A DNA stretch of 64,000 bases from CAVQCT01 sp964520865 (GCA_964520865.1 CAZFOY010000002.1:1-64000); one strand, 5' to 3'. Counted from the first letter of the stretch, positions 43,774 to 53,558 are shown. The notes: generated by a model from the letters alone, not told the origin. A program made the numbers and translations.

Positions 43774-44898
43774 ATGGCTGCGCTGGGCACGGCACGGCTT
43801 GTTCTCGAAGACGGCACAATATTTGAGGGGGAAGGATTCGGATTTCAGGGCGCATCGGCGGGCGAAGTTGTTTTCAGCACCGGGATGGTCGGATATCCGG
43901 AATCATTGACCGATCCTTCATACAAAGGACAGATCCTCACACTTACCTACCCGCTTGTCGGCAACTACGGAGTCCCGGAGTTTACCAGAGATGAATCCGG
44001 ACTGCCGCTTGGATTCGAATCGGAAAAGATTCAGGCCTCAGGCTTGATCGTGTCGGAGTACGCCTCGAGACACAGCCATCACTCGGCCGCCCGGTCGCTC
44101 GATCAATGGCTCGAAAACGAGCAAATCCCCGGCCTTGCCGGAATCGACACCAGGGCACTTACCAAGATACTCCGCGAACGGGGTTCGATGCTCGGGAAGA
44201 TAGAATTCCCCGGCATGCCGACCGAGTTCTTTGATCCGAATGCCGCCGATCTTGCGGCCTCAGTTACTCCATCGGAAGTTACCCGTCTCGGCGGCAAGCC
44301 TGATTCATCTTCGAAGCGCCTTACCGTCGTGATGCTCGACTGCGGTGCGAAGGTGAGTATTCCCCGCAGTCTTCTTCGTCGCGGCGTCGATATTGTCCGC
44401 GTGCCTTACGACCATTACTTCCTGAATCTCGATTACGATGGTTTGTTGATAACGAACGGTCCGGGGGATCCCCGCATGTACGGTACGACCGTGAAGAACA
44501 TCGAGCGCTCGCTGGCCGTAGGCAAACCAATACTTGGTATCTGTCTCGGTCATCAGCTCCTGGCTCTGGCGGCCGGCGCGGATACGTACAAACTCAAGTT
44601 CGGTCATCGAAGCCACAACCAGCCGTGCATCGAACACAACGGTAACGGGTCGAATTCCAGATCGAAGCCGGGGCGGTGTTTCATTACTTCGCAGAATCAT
44701 GGCTACGTCGTTCGCAAAGACAGTCTTCCGCACGACTGGACGGTCTGGTTTACGAATGTGAACGACGGGACGGTCGAGGGAATTCACCACATCAGTAAAC
44801 CGTTCTTCAGCGTACAGTTCCATCCCGAAGCCAACCCCGGCCCGGAAGATACCGGGTGGATATTCGACGAGTTTGTCGAGAGGATGCTCCGTGAGTAG
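43774..44898 (+). CDS. carA: Carbamoyl-phosphate synthase small subunit
   Basis: 374 residues from ATG 43774, where the alignable sequence begins (LVLEDGTIFEGEGFG). The N-terminal half is the small-subunit domain; the C-terminal half is a class I glutamine amidotransferase with VMLDCGAKVSI, TNGPGDPRMY, GICLGHQLLALA (nucleophile Cys) and VQFHPEANPGPEDT (His and Glu). It frees ammonia from glutamine and sends it to CarB for carbamoyl phosphate, used in pyrimidine and arginine synthesis. It is followed by carB with an eight-base overlap. Confidence 0.97.
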   Translation: MAALGTARLVLEDGTIFEGEGFGFQGASAGEVVFSTGMVGYPESLTDPSYKGQILTLTYPLVGNYGVPEFTRDESGLPLGFESEKIQASGLIVSEYASRHSHHSAARSLDQWLENEQIPGLAGIDTRALTKILRERGSMLGKIEFPGMPTEFFDPNAADLAASVTPSEVTRLGGKPDSSSKRLTVVMLDCGAKVSIPRSLLRRGVDIVRVPYDHYFLNLDYDGLLITNGPGDPRMYGTTVKNIERSLAVGKPILGICLGHQLLALAAGADTYKLKFGHRSHNQPCIEHNGNGSNSRSKPGRCFITSQNHGYVVRKDSLPHDWTVWFTNVNDGTVEGIHHISKPFFSVQFHPEANPGPEDTGWIFDEFVERMLRE

Positions 44899-47800
44899 AC
44901 CGGAGTTTGCCGACCGGCACCTTCCCGAGACGGTTCTGGTGTTGGGTAGTTCGGCGCTCAAGATCGGAGAAGCAGGGGAGTTCGATTATTCCGGAAGCCA
45001 GGCGATCAAGGCCCTTCAGGAAGAAGGGATCCGTACCGTACTAATCAATCCCAATGTCGCAACGATACAAACTTCCGAACATCTTGCCGACGAAATCTAT
45101 TTTGCTCCGATAACGCCCCGGTTTGTCGAACAGGTGATCGCCGATGAACGGCCCGATGCGATCATGCTGGGTTTCGGCGGTCAGACGGCGCTCAACTGCG
45201 GAGTGGAGCTGTATCGCTCCGGCGTGCTGCAAAAATACGAAGTCAAAATACTCGGCGCTCCGATCGAGTCGGTAATAGACACCGAAGACCGGGAGCGATT
45301 CGTCAGTCGCCTCAACGAGATCGAGGTGAAGTCTCCCCGAAGCATATCTACCGTGTCGGTCGAGGAGGCTGTCGAAGCCGCCGGAAAGATCGGTTTTCCC
45401 TGCATGGCAAGAGTAGCATTCGCGCTGGGCGGTCTTGGGTCTGGCATTTGCCGCGATGAAGGACAACTCCGTGATCTTGCCCAGCGTGCTTTCGCTCACA
45501 CCACGCAACTGCTCGTAGAGGAGTACCTCGAGGGATGGAAAGAGATCGAGTACGAAGTGGTACGCGACCGCTTCGACACCTGCGTGACCGTCTGTAATAT
45601 GGAAAATCTCGATCCGATGGGGATTCACACGGGGGAGAGTATTGTGGTCGCACCCAGCCAGACGCTGAACAACGATGAATATCAGATGCTCCGGGATATT
45701 GCCATTCGAGTCATTCGGCATCTTGGAATCATTGGAGAGTGCAACATACAATACGCTCTGTCGCCGGACAGCCGGGACTATCGGGTGATTGAAGTAAATG
45801 CACGGTTGTCGCGAAGCTCTGCGCTTGCCTCCAAGGCGACCGGTTATCCACTGGCCTTTGTGGCGGCCAAGCTGGCACTCGGAAAATCTCTCGCCGAAGT
45901 AAGAAATTCGGTGACCCAGGTCACAATGGCCTGTTTCGAACCTGCGCTCGACTATGTGGTGGTGAAGGCACCGCGGTGGGATCTTAACAAATTCCACGGT
46001 GTCTCGACCCGGATCGGATCGGCGATGAAGTCAGTCGGCGAAGTCATGGCGATCGGGAGAAAGTTCGAAGAGGCGCTGCAGAAGGCGTTGCGCATGATCC
46101 AGACCGGCGCCGCCGGGCTTGTCGAAAACCCGACGATTACTTTCGACGATCTCAGTAAGTCGCTCAGAGAGCCGACAGAGCGGCGTATTTTCGCGGTGGC
46201 CGATGCGATCAGGGCCGGTATGTCGGCTTGCGAAATCCACAATATCACCCATATCGACCGCTGGTTTATCGACAAAATTGCGAATATCGTGGAAATCGAT
46301 ACCGAATTGAAGAGCTCCGGTGTTCACGGTCTGGACAGAAGGCTTATGCTCAGGGCCAAGCAGCATGGGTTCGCCGATCTGCAGATTGCCCGCGCAACCG
46401 GGACGAACGAAGATAAGATTACCGGGATGCGACGATCCTGGGAACTCCGGCCCCGCATCAAGCAGATCGACACCCTGGCGGCCGAATATCCGGCCGTGAC
46501 CAACTATCTCTACCTGACCTACAACGGGACAGAAGATGATATAAGTTTCGGGCAGGAGGGCGGAGTCATGATCCTCGGACCGGGAGCCTATCGTATCGGC
46601 AGCTCGGTAGAATTCGACTGGTGTTGCGTGAACGCGGTCAGGACTTTGCGCCAGCTGGGCTATAGAACCTTAATGGTCAACTATAATCCGGAAACGGTAA
46701 GCACTGATTATGACGAATGTGACCGACTCTATTTCGACGAGCTGTCGTTCGAGACGGTGTCGGATATCTATCACCTTGAGCAGCCGATAGGGCTGATCCT
46801 GTCGATGGGCGGACAGATCCCGAACAGCCTTGCACTTCGATGCACCGAAGCCGGAATGCGGGTGCTGGGTACGTCGGCTCGGAACATCGACCGCGCCGAG
46901 GACAGACACAAATTTTCGAGCCTGCTCGAGAAACTTGAACTCCCGCAGCCGGAATGGCGCGAAGTCAGTTCACTGGAGGAGACGCATCATTTTGCCGAGT
47001 CCGTCGGCTATCCGGTCATCATCAGGCCTTCGTACGTGCTCTCAGGTGCCGCGATGGCTGTAGCGGGAAACAGCGAGGAGCTAACCGAGTATCTCAATAA
47101 GGCAGTGAAAGTCTCGCCGGAACACCCGGTCGTAATCAGCAAATTCATCGAAAATGCGAAGGAGATTGATGTTGACGCCGTGGCGCGTGACGGTGAGCTG
47201 GTAGTGTGGGCGGTATCAGAACACGTAGAAAACGCCGGTGTGCATTCGGGGGATGCTACGCTCGTCCTGCCGCCTCAACGCACCTATCTGGAGACAATGC
47301 GCCGGATCAGGAAGATCTGCACACAGGTGGCCAGCTCGTTGTCGATAAACGGTCCGTTTAATATCCAGTTCCTGGCCCGTCATAATCAGGTGATGGTAAT
47401 CGAGTGCAATCTCCGGGCGTCGCGCAGTTTTCCGTTCGTTTCGAAGGTGCTCAAGACGAATTTCATCGAGGCCGCAACGCGCGTTATCATGGGCCGGCCG
47501 GTTCAGGAGACCGGCAAATCATTCCTCGAACTTGATTACGTGGGAGTGAAGGCTCCGGAATTCTCATTTTCGCGGCTCGAGGGTGCAGACCCGACACTCG
47601 GTGTCGAAATGGCATCGACGGGCGAGGTCGCTTGTTTGGGCTGGGATTTCGACGAAGCGTTTCTCAAAGCACTGATTGCCGTCGGCTTCAAATTTCCCCT
47701 TAAGTCTGTACTTCTCTCTTCGGGACCGATTGAAAGCAAAGCGGCGTTTCTCGAAAGCGCGCACGGCCTCAAGACACTTGGTGTAGAATTCTACGCAACT

Positions 47801-48106
47801 CAGGGTACAGCCGATTTCATGCGCCAGCACGGTTTCGATGTGACCGTGCTCAAATGGCCGCTCGAAGATGGAGAACCGCGCGCCACCGATCATATCAAGC
47901 AGGGGAAAATAGACCTTGTGATTAATATTCCGAAAGACTATCGCAAGGAAGAACTGACCAACGATTATCTCATTCGTCGCACGGCGGTCGATTTCAAAGT
48001 CCCGCTTATCACCAACCTTCAGTTGGCACAACGCCTCGCTGAGTCCCTTTGCCGCGTTCCGGTCGAATCGCTCCGGGTGCAAAGCTGGAACAGATACGGG
48101 GAGTAA
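44891..48106 (+). CDS. carB: Carbamoyl-phosphate synthase large subunit
   Basis: About 1071 residues from GTG at 44891, preceded by GAGAGGA; an upstream TTG is less likely. It has the doubled layout of CarB: two ATP-grasp halves, each with a pre-ATP-grasp domain (VLGSSALKIGEAGEFDYSG and MILGPGAYRIGSSVEFDW in the N and C halves), an oligomerisation domain between them, and an MGS-like C-terminal allosteric domain (FYATQGTADFM, LVINIPKD). The first half makes carboxyphosphate and carbamate, the second phosphorylates carbamate. The gene follows carA with a small overlap, in one operon. Confidence 0.97.
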   Translation: MSRPEFADRHLPETVLVLGSSALKIGEAGEFDYSGSQAIKALQEEGIRTVLINPNVATIQTSEHLADEIYFAPITPRFVEQVIADERPDAIMLGFGGQTALNCGVELYRSGVLQKYEVKILGAPIESVIDTEDRERFVSRLNEIEVKSPRSISTVSVEEAVEAAGKIGFPCMARVAFALGGLGSGICRDEGQLRDLAQRAFAHTTQLLVEEYLEGWKEIEYEVVRDRFDTCVTVCNMENLDPMGIHTGESIVVAPSQTLNNDEYQMLRDIAIRVIRHLGIIGECNIQYALSPDSRDYRVIEVNARLSRSSALASKATGYPLAFVAAKLALGKSLAEVRNSVTQVTMACFEPALDYVVVKAPRWDLNKFHGVSTRIGSAMKSVGEVMAIGRKFEEALQKALRMIQTGAAGLVENPTITFDDLSKSLREPTERRIFAVADAIRAGMSACEIHNITHIDRWFIDKIANIVEIDTELKSSGVHGLDRRLMLRAKQHGFADLQIARATGTNEDKITGMRRSWELRPRIKQIDTLAAEYPAVTNYLYLTYNGTEDDISFGQEGGVMILGPGAYRIGSSVEFDWCCVNAVRTLRQLGYRTLMVNYNPETVSTDYDECDRLYFDELSFETVSDIYHLEQPIGLILSMGGQIPNSLALRCTEAGMRVLGTSARNIDRAEDRHKFSSLLEKLELPQPEWREVSSLEETHHFAESVGYPVIIRPSYVLSGAAMAVAGNSEELTEYLNKAVKVSPEHPVVISKFIENAKEIDVDAVARDGELVVWAVSEHVENAGVHSGDATLVLPPQRTYLETMRRIRKICTQVASSLSINGPFNIQFLARHNQVMVIECNLRASRSFPFVSKVLKTNFIEAATRVIMGRPVQETGKSFLELDYVGVKAPEFSFSRLEGADPTLGVEMASTGEVACLGWDFDEAFLKALIAVGFKFPLKSVLLSSGPIESKAAFLESAHGLKTLGVEFYATQGTADFMRQHGFDVTVLKWPLEDGEPRATDHIKQGKIDLVINIPKDYRKEELTNDYLIRRTAVDFKVPLITNLQLAQRLAESLCRVPVESLRVQSWNRYGE

Positions 48107-48188
48107 TCCCCGGCAACGCAAATCCTGTGATCGAACCGGAACCTGTAGTCATCGCTCCGAGGCGCAATCAGAAAACCGGAGAACGGAC

Positions 48189-48806
48189 TCAACGGATTAT
48201 CGAAACCTGTTCGATGTCATCCAGCGGTACTTCAACTTTGCCGCCGTTGTTGCTACCCACGAGTCGCCACTCGTTCTTGAAACTTAGCGTAGGTTGATCG
48301 AGCACGGTGGTTTGTTTCTTTCCCTGTGCGTTCATTCGCTCGAGTTTGAGACGTTGTCTGCCCCTGATCGCCGCGTTGATGAGCATCGAAGACAGAATCT
48401 CCGAACAGTCGCTTACCTTTGCCACGCCGGCAAGCTGCTCCTCGTAGGCATCGAGAATCTCCTCCAGCGGATGCTCCTGACTTGAAATCAATTTGGAGAT
48501 CAACATCTCGATATTGCCCTGATACCTGTCGCCAAGGCCGGCCGCGAGCAAACGCAGGCCGGAGACGAGCATGACCGCTTCATCCGGTCCGAGTGCAACC
48601 CCCTGGCTTTTGTTCCGCTGATACAGCCGGTACGCCTTGAGCCGCTTGTCGTATACGACCGGGAAGTTCGCCTCGGAGATGTCGTTGATGTATCGGTAGG
48701 CGGTTCGTTCCGGGACTCCACAAACTCGCTCGATCGTCTTCAGGGTGACCATCGGTCGATTCGTGAACAGATTAATAAGAGTGAGGATTCTACTTAGTTT
48801 GTTCAT
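48189..48806 (-). CDS. HTH regulator of the YafY/DeoR-like (WYL-related) type
   Basis: 205 residues. The N-terminal 65 residues are a winged helix (LSRILTLINLFTNRPMVTLKTIERVCGVPERTAYRYINDI), the HTH_11/YafY kind. The rest resembles the start of a WYL-linked regulator (LGPDEAVMLVSGLRLLA) but is shorter than the usual ~320 residues, and the classic WYL motif is not evident. It follows the small secreted protein gene by 49 bases on the same strand, with a strong hairpin between. No good ribosome site precedes the ATG. Probably a DNA-binding regulator of a neighbouring gene; target unknown. Confidence 0.75.
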   Translation of the reverse strand: MNKLSRILTLINLFTNRPMVTLKTIERVCGVPERTAYRYINDISEANFPVVYDKRLKAYRLYQRNKSQGVALGPDEAVMLVSGLRLLAAGLGDRYQGNIEMLISKLISSQEHPLEEILDAYEEQLAGVAKVSDCSEILSSMLINAAIRGRQRLKLERMNAQGKKQTTVLDQPTLSFKNEWRLVGSNNGGKVEVPLDDIEQVSIIR

Positions 48807-48816
48807 ATTCGATTGC

Positions 48817-48841
48817 GGGAGGCGCGTTTTGTGCGCCCCCC
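48817..48841 (-). terminator. GC-rich hairpin between the small secreted gene and the HTH gene
   Basis: On the minus strand GGGGGGCGC (48841-48833) pairs with GCGCCTCCC (48825-48817) over nine base pairs with one G-U and a 7-base loop. It is strong but lacks a T-run, so it may be a partial terminator or an RNA-processing or stability element. Confidence 0.5.
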
Positions 48842-48855
48842 TTCCTTCGCTCAGT

Positions 48856-49116
48856 CTACAAGACTATATTAACGAGTACATTGAATACATCCAGATAGCT
48901 GATTCCTTCGGGTGCGATCGAGTAGGTACCTCCGGTGCCCGTCGTATCGGTAACCACACCGTTTGAAGTCCCGGTTGTGTCGGGCGTCGGACACGGCGGA
49001 TCGCCGCCGTCACCGGCGAGAGCGATACCGGGAAGCAGCCCGGCTGCGCAGAATTGAATTACAAGAATTACCAGTCCGATGATGATGCTGTGTTTCAGTA
49101 ACTGATCTCTTCTCAT
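48856..49116 (-). CDS. Small secreted protein of unknown function
   Basis: 86 residues with a strong ribosome site (AGGAGGT) four bases before the ATG, so the gene is very likely real. A basic start and a long hydrophobic stretch (residues about 11-33) ending in GIALA form a signal peptide. The mature part is about 52 residues: a low-complexity Gly/Thr/Asp/Pro linker (GDGGDPPCPTPDTTGTS) followed by a more ordered end (SISYLDVFNVLVNIVL-like, Ile/Leu/Val-rich). One cysteine lies in the mature part. No family is recognised. It sits 266 bp after the fusion kinase gene on the same strand, with its own likely sigma-54-type promoter. Confidence 0.72.
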   Translation of the reverse strand: MRRDQLLKHSIIIGLVILVIQFCAAGLLPGIALAGDGGDPPCPTPDTTGTSNGVVTDTTGTGGTYSIAPEGISYLDVFNVLVNIVL

Positions 49117-49160
49117 TTCTACCTCCTCTTGAAGTTGGTGCGTTCTACAAGTGGGGGTAT

Positions 49161-49176
49161 ATCAAAACGGCTGCCA
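49161..49176 (-). promoter_or_regulatory. Possible sigma-54-type promoter of the small secreted protein gene
   Basis: Minus strand: TGGCAG (49176-49171) then TTGAT (49165-49161), with GG and GA spaced by 10 bases. The sigma-54 consensus is TGGCAC-N5-TTGCA, so the -24 is good and the -12 has A where C is expected. The start would lie about 33 bases before the ATG. The gene just upstream encodes a sigma-54-activator-like protein. Confidence 0.38.
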
Positions 49177-49382
49177 ACGCGGACGCGCTCACATCGCTCG
49201 TGCTATGACATTCGATGACAGTGGATTACGAGAAATTGCCCGCTGCTGACTAATAGCGGATTAACCAATTCTATTCAGGCGGTTGATTCGTCAAACGGGT
49301 AACTTGTTGATAGACATGCCGACGACAATGCCGGAAGATGGGTGCAAAGTTGGGTAATTCGGTAATCTGAAGGGGAAAAAGG

Positions 49383-52300
49383 CTAATCTTTGAGGTGATA
49401 TTTCTGAATTTTATACTGTAGCGTGGCGTAGGGCATACCAAGAGCCTCGGCGGTCCGCTTCACATTCCCTTTGTTCTTGATTAATGTCGCGCGTATCGTC
49501 TCTTTCTCAATCTGTTCTTTGAGCTTTTTCTTTTGCTGCGGGTCGTTGAAGGCCCGTTGCATTGGGGAAGGAAGATCGGTAAGCTTGACCTTCTCGCCGG
49601 CCTGGACAACACAGAATCTTTCTACGACGTTACGGAGTTCGCGCACGTTGCCGGGCCAGTCGTAGCTGAGGAAGGCCATCCGCACATCATGCTCGAACAC
49701 AGGTGGACGGTGACCGGTCGAGAAAAGCTTGACGAAGTGCTCTAGGAGTAACCTGATATCGTCGATGCGTTCTCGGAGCGGCGGGATTTCGAACACATAT
49801 CCGCTGATACGATGGTAAAGGTCGCTGCGGAAGGTCCCTTCATCGATCATTTTCAACAGATCCTTATTGGTCGCGTAGATGAACCGGATATCTGTCTTGA
49901 GCACTTTGTTGCTGCCGACACGCTCGAACTCCTGGTACTCGACAGCACGGAGGATCTTGGCTTGGGCTGCGAGCGGCATGTCGCCAATCTCGTCAAGGAA
50001 CAGCGTCCCTCCATCGGCGGCTGAAAATTTTCCGTCGCGTGCCGCGACACCGGTTGCCGCGTTGCTCGCGACACCGAAAAGTTCACTTTCGAGCATGCTC
50101 TCAGGAAGCGCCGAGCAGTTGAGTTTCACCAGAGGACGATCCTTGCGATCGCTCAACCGGTGAAGATACTCGGCTACGATTTCCTTGCCGGTGCCACTTT
50201 CTCCAAGTATCAGCACTGGCAGGGAGAACCGGGCGATCTCCGGAAGCCGGTCGAACATTTTCTGAACGGCACGATCCTGCGTGATGAACCGGTGCGCCCC
50301 GATCTGCTTGTTGATATCTTCAACCAGCTGGCGGTTAATGACGCTCATGTCGCGATAGCTTTCGATTGCCGAAAGCATCAGGCCGATGAAATTGGCGATT
50401 GATCTGATGTACGTTACATCGTCCTGCTCGAACAAGGCCGGAATCGTGTGGTGATCCAGATAGAGCACGCCCAGCAGTTTATCTCCGTGCATGATAGGCA
50501 GGCAGATGACCGAGAGGATGTTGTGCGCCACGATGCTACGGTAGTCTTTAGTCCGCTTGTCGGTTACGGCATTGTCGAGAATGAGCGGTTCGTGCTGATG
50601 GGCCACCTGTGACGGAACTCTCATGCTGATGTCGGCGATGTCCCGAAGGCTTTCGTCGTCGCAATTGACAAACGCCTTCACCCGTAGCTCGTCGGACTGA
50701 CTCGCCTTTTCAAGAATTACCCCTCGCTCCGCGCCGGTCTGATCGACGGCAAAACGGACAATCTGTTCCAGTGAACGACCATAGTCGTCAATATGCTTCA
50801 GAATCTCGGATATGCCCAGCAGTGAGGCAACGATTCGCCCGATATTTTCCTCAGGGTTTTCAACCGTGTCGATTTCTGATTGCAGACCGGCCATCATAGG
50901 TTTGTTCTTCAATTGAGTGGCATGTCTCAGCGACTGAATGAGGAACTTAGTCCTTAGTTTCCCTCGACCGGACTTGCCGTACTCCAGGGCAATTCTCCGA
51001 CAAACGATCATAGCGGCGAACGTTCTGCCCGCGCCGGACAGAATGCGATAACAGGATTTTAGCATCAAGAGCAGTTGCTCAGAATTGACCTCACCGTTCA
51101 TGAGTGGCTTCAATTCTTTAAGTACGGCGAATATCGGAATCTCGGCGGTTTCGATCAACGGCTCGAGCGTGGCTGTCGTTTGCTTCAGGTCATCGAATCG
51201 AGTTTCGTTTTCATCCATCAGCATGTAGAAGAGGCAGTAGCCAGCGTCCCACACTGCGTCGTACTCTATCAGACTCTGCATGAGCGGCAGCAGATCAGGC
51301 GGAGGTTCAGTGGTATTGAATTTTCGGTTGGTCGAGACTACCAACTCCAATTCCTGCTGGCATCTCTGGTTATCGATCCTTTCGAAAATATGGCGGGCGG
51401 ACTCGGCGTATTCCGAAACTTGTTGAGTATTCCCTTCAAAGCAGGCGATTTCGGCAAGAGCCATATAGATGTGTCCCTCTGTCAGAGCGACCATATCGTT
51501 TCTTACCAGGTCCAATGCTATCATTGCTGCTGATTTCGCTTGTTCCAGGGAGCTGCGTGTTTTCTCCAAAACCAAAAGGCTGTAGTAGTACGTTGCAAAT
51601 TCGCGGTGATCCATTTCCGAGGCATAGTTGCTCCAGACTCTGCTGAGCCAGTATTCCGCCTTTCGATATTCACCGAGCCTCAGATAGCAGAAGCCGAGGT
51701 GTCTCCACATTTCACGCTCCCGCCAGCGCTCCGATCCCTTTATCGCGTCCATCGTCAGCACGGCTCTTGCCGTTTTGATGGTATCACCCGGCCGGTACAT
51801 GGTGCGAAGGCATGAGACCAGGCCGGCTGCCCCCCGAAGCGCTTCGCTTTCGAGACGAACATCGCGGGCAACCTCATAACTCTTGCGAAACTGCATCTCG
51901 GCGTCGGCCGTCCTCCCCTGGGTGAAAGCGGCATAGCCAAGCACATAATGGTTGGTCGAATCGAGCAAGGGCGAGTCGAGTTCCGAGGAACGTTCCAGGA
52001 TCGTCCGCATGGACTCCTCAACCTCGGCGAATTTACCTTCCAGGCAGAGCACCAGGGCACCAAGAGACTCGAATACCAGCTCCATTTCGAGGGAGTGTGC
52101 CTTTCTCGCCTCGGCCATGCCGAGCTCAGCGAGATCAGCACCATACTGATTCGGCCTGATTCCGAACGACCTCGGTATGAGACGATAGACGAGATCCAGG
52201 TCGACCGCGTTTCTGGACTGCTGCAGCCGGACCGCTTCATCCATCAACGAGACGCACTCACGCCGTAGGCCCATTTGTAATGCGAGATCAGCCGATTCTT

Positions 52301-53558
52301 TCAGAACTCTTTCAAGCAATTCCGTGCTCAGCTCGAGCTGCTTTTCGATATGAGCCTCCCGGATCGCCTGATAAATCAGCAGGGCAGGCTCCGGGATGTC
52401 GCGATCTGAGAGGTCATTCGCGGTTCGAGCGGCTTCACTCACGATTTCCTGCGATGTAAGCGTGCATTGAGCGGGGATCAAGGCATGCCCCGCGCTTATC
52501 TCTGAAGCGGCATTGTACACTTCGATGAGCAGATTGCCGGGTGGAGCCAGGTACCAGTACTCCCCGAGCCTCTTGATTGCGCTCTCCAGGGCGATTCGCC
52601 TGAACAAAGCAAAGGCCTGGCGCTTCGAATTGCGCAGGATATCCTGAAGGCTGTCGACCAATTCGGTTCGGAGTCCCAAAATCTTGCAGGCGTCCAGCAA
52701 CGACTTCTTGATGCCGGCGTTCTCGATCTGACGCACACCGGTCTCACGGTACCGATTGAGAAGTATGATCCCCGCGAGCTTACGCTCTAATTCGGCATGT
52801 CGCTTTTGGTCGACGAACTTGTACTTGAGTAGCGTGTCTATGAGCACCCTTGGCCGATGCAGCGGATCCGCGCTCGTCAGTTCGTCCGCAAGTTCCCTGA
52901 GCCTCGAGACATCAGCTTCGACATCGTGAGCGGTCCGATCAAGCGACTCCTCGATCACTTTTTTGAGCATCATGCCGATGGAAAAATTGTCCGATTGAAT
53001 CAGAATCGTCTCATTGTTGAGAATCTCCGGCGCGATGTGATCCGGGCTGCCGACAATTCGAGCCTTCGGGTAGGAGCCGGCTTCACACATGAAGTCGAGG
53101 TCGATAAGGCGAATCCGTGGAACACCTTTCGAATCTGAGGGGCCAACTATGAAATTGCTCAGTTTCAGGTCACAGTGGACAAACTGAAGGAAGTGGAGAT
53201 AGTCAATTGTGAGAAAGAGTTCCGGTAGCAGGAGATCAAGGCGCTCCAGTAACAACGATCCGGTGAGAACCTGCCATCGATCCTCGTCGAACTTCGGATA
53301 CTCGATGAACAATACCCCGTTCTCGACACACTTAGCCCGGGCGGTCAGGACCCGTGGATTTCTTATGCCGCGCTGGCAGGAGTAAGAGTTGAGTAGAACA
53401 TTTCGCTTTTCATCGGTCGGAATAGTGCTTTCCGGATTGACCGTCTTAACAAAACAGGGATACCCGCTGGCTGTCGACTCGGCGATCCAGGATTGACTCA
53501 AATCGTTGGTTGAAAGAAGATGGACGAAGTGGTATTTGGTGCTGACAGGGTCTGACAT
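49383..53558 (-). CDS. Ser/Thr kinase - TPR - GAF - AAA+ (sigma-54 activator type) - Fis HTH fusion protein
   Basis: About 1391 residues from ATG 53558; a GTG 12 bases earlier is also in frame. Order: a Ser/Thr kinase domain (about 5-245) with the ATP Lys (CFVKTV, Lys38), the catalytic loop HCDLKLSN (Asp130, Asn135) and DLD in place of DFG (153-155). Then TPR-like helical repeats (about 300-900), a GAF domain (about 945-1080), and an AAA+ domain with Walker A GESGTGKE, Walker B GTLFLDEIGDM and the arginine region. A Fis-type helix-turn-helix ends the protein (KGNVKRTAEALGMPYATLQYKIQKY). The loop that contacts sigma-54, normally GAFTGA, reads NAATGV. The kinase probably modulates the activator or acts on itself. 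Domain identities are clear; the circuit is inferred. Confidence 0.9.
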   Translation of the reverse strand: MSDPVSTKYHFVHLLSTNDLSQSWIAESTASGYPCFVKTVNPESTIPTDEKRNVLLNSYSCQRGIRNPRVLTARAKCVENGVLFIEYPKFDEDRWQVLTGSLLLERLDLLLPELFLTIDYLHFLQFVHCDLKLSNFIVGPSDSKGVPRIRLIDLDFMCEAGSYPKARIVGSPDHIAPEILNNETILIQSDNFSIGMMLKKVIEESLDRTAHDVEADVSRLRELADELTSADPLHRPRVLIDTLLKYKFVDQKRHAELERKLAGIILLNRYRETGVRQIENAGIKKSLLDACKILGLRTELVDSLQDILRNSKRQAFALFRRIALESAIKRLGEYWYLAPPGNLLIEVYNAASEISAGHALIPAQCTLTSQEIVSEAARTANDLSDRDIPEPALLIYQAIREAHIEKQLELSTELLERVLKESADLALQMGLRRECVSLMDEAVRLQQSRNAVDLDLVYRLIPRSFGIRPNQYGADLAELGMAEARKAHSLEMELVFESLGALVLCLEGKFAEVEESMRTILERSSELDSPLLDSTNHYVLGYAAFTQGRTADAEMQFRKSYEVARDVRLESEALRGAAGLVSCLRTMYRPGDTIKTARAVLTMDAIKGSERWREREMWRHLGFCYLRLGEYRKAEYWLSRVWSNYASEMDHREFATYYYSLLVLEKTRSSLEQAKSAAMIALDLVRNDMVALTEGHIYMALAEIACFEGNTQQVSEYAESARHIFERIDNQRCQQELELVVSTNRKFNTTEPPPDLLPLMQSLIEYDAVWDAGYCLFYMLMDENETRFDDLKQTTATLEPLIETAEIPIFAVLKELKPLMNGEVNSEQLLLMLKSCYRILSGAGRTFAAMIVCRRIALEYGKSGRGKLRTKFLIQSLRHATQLKNKPMMAGLQSEIDTVENPEENIGRIVASLLGISEILKHIDDYGRSLEQIVRFAVDQTGAERGVILEKASQSDELRVKAFVNCDDESLRDIADISMRVPSQVAHQHEPLILDNAVTDKRTKDYRSIVAHNILSVICLPIMHGDKLLGVLYLDHHTIPALFEQDDVTYIRSIANFIGLMLSAIESYRDMSVINRQLVEDINKQIGAHRFITQDRAVQKMFDRLPEIARFSLPVLILGESGTGKEIVAEYLHRLSDRKDRPLVKLNCSALPESMLESELFGVASNAATGVAARDGKFSAADGGTLFLDEIGDMPLAAQAKILRAVEYQEFERVGSNKVLKTDIRFIYATNKDLLKMIDEGTFRSDLYHRISGYVFEIPPLRERIDDIRLLLEHFVKLFSTGHRPPVFEHDVRMAFLSYDWPGNVRELRNVVERFCVVQAGEKVKLTDLPSPMQRAFNDPQQKKKLKEQIEKETIRATLIKNKGNVKRTAEALGMPYATLQYKIQKYHLKD

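Noticed and set aside
43499..43774. 91-residue frame ending in TGA that overlaps the carA ATG
   Set aside because: The strong TTGACA/TATTAT promoter lies inside it, it has no ribosome site, and its product resembles nothing; it is leader sequence.
45041..45997. Minus-strand 318-residue frame
   Set aside because: Antisense of carB, whose motifs are clear.
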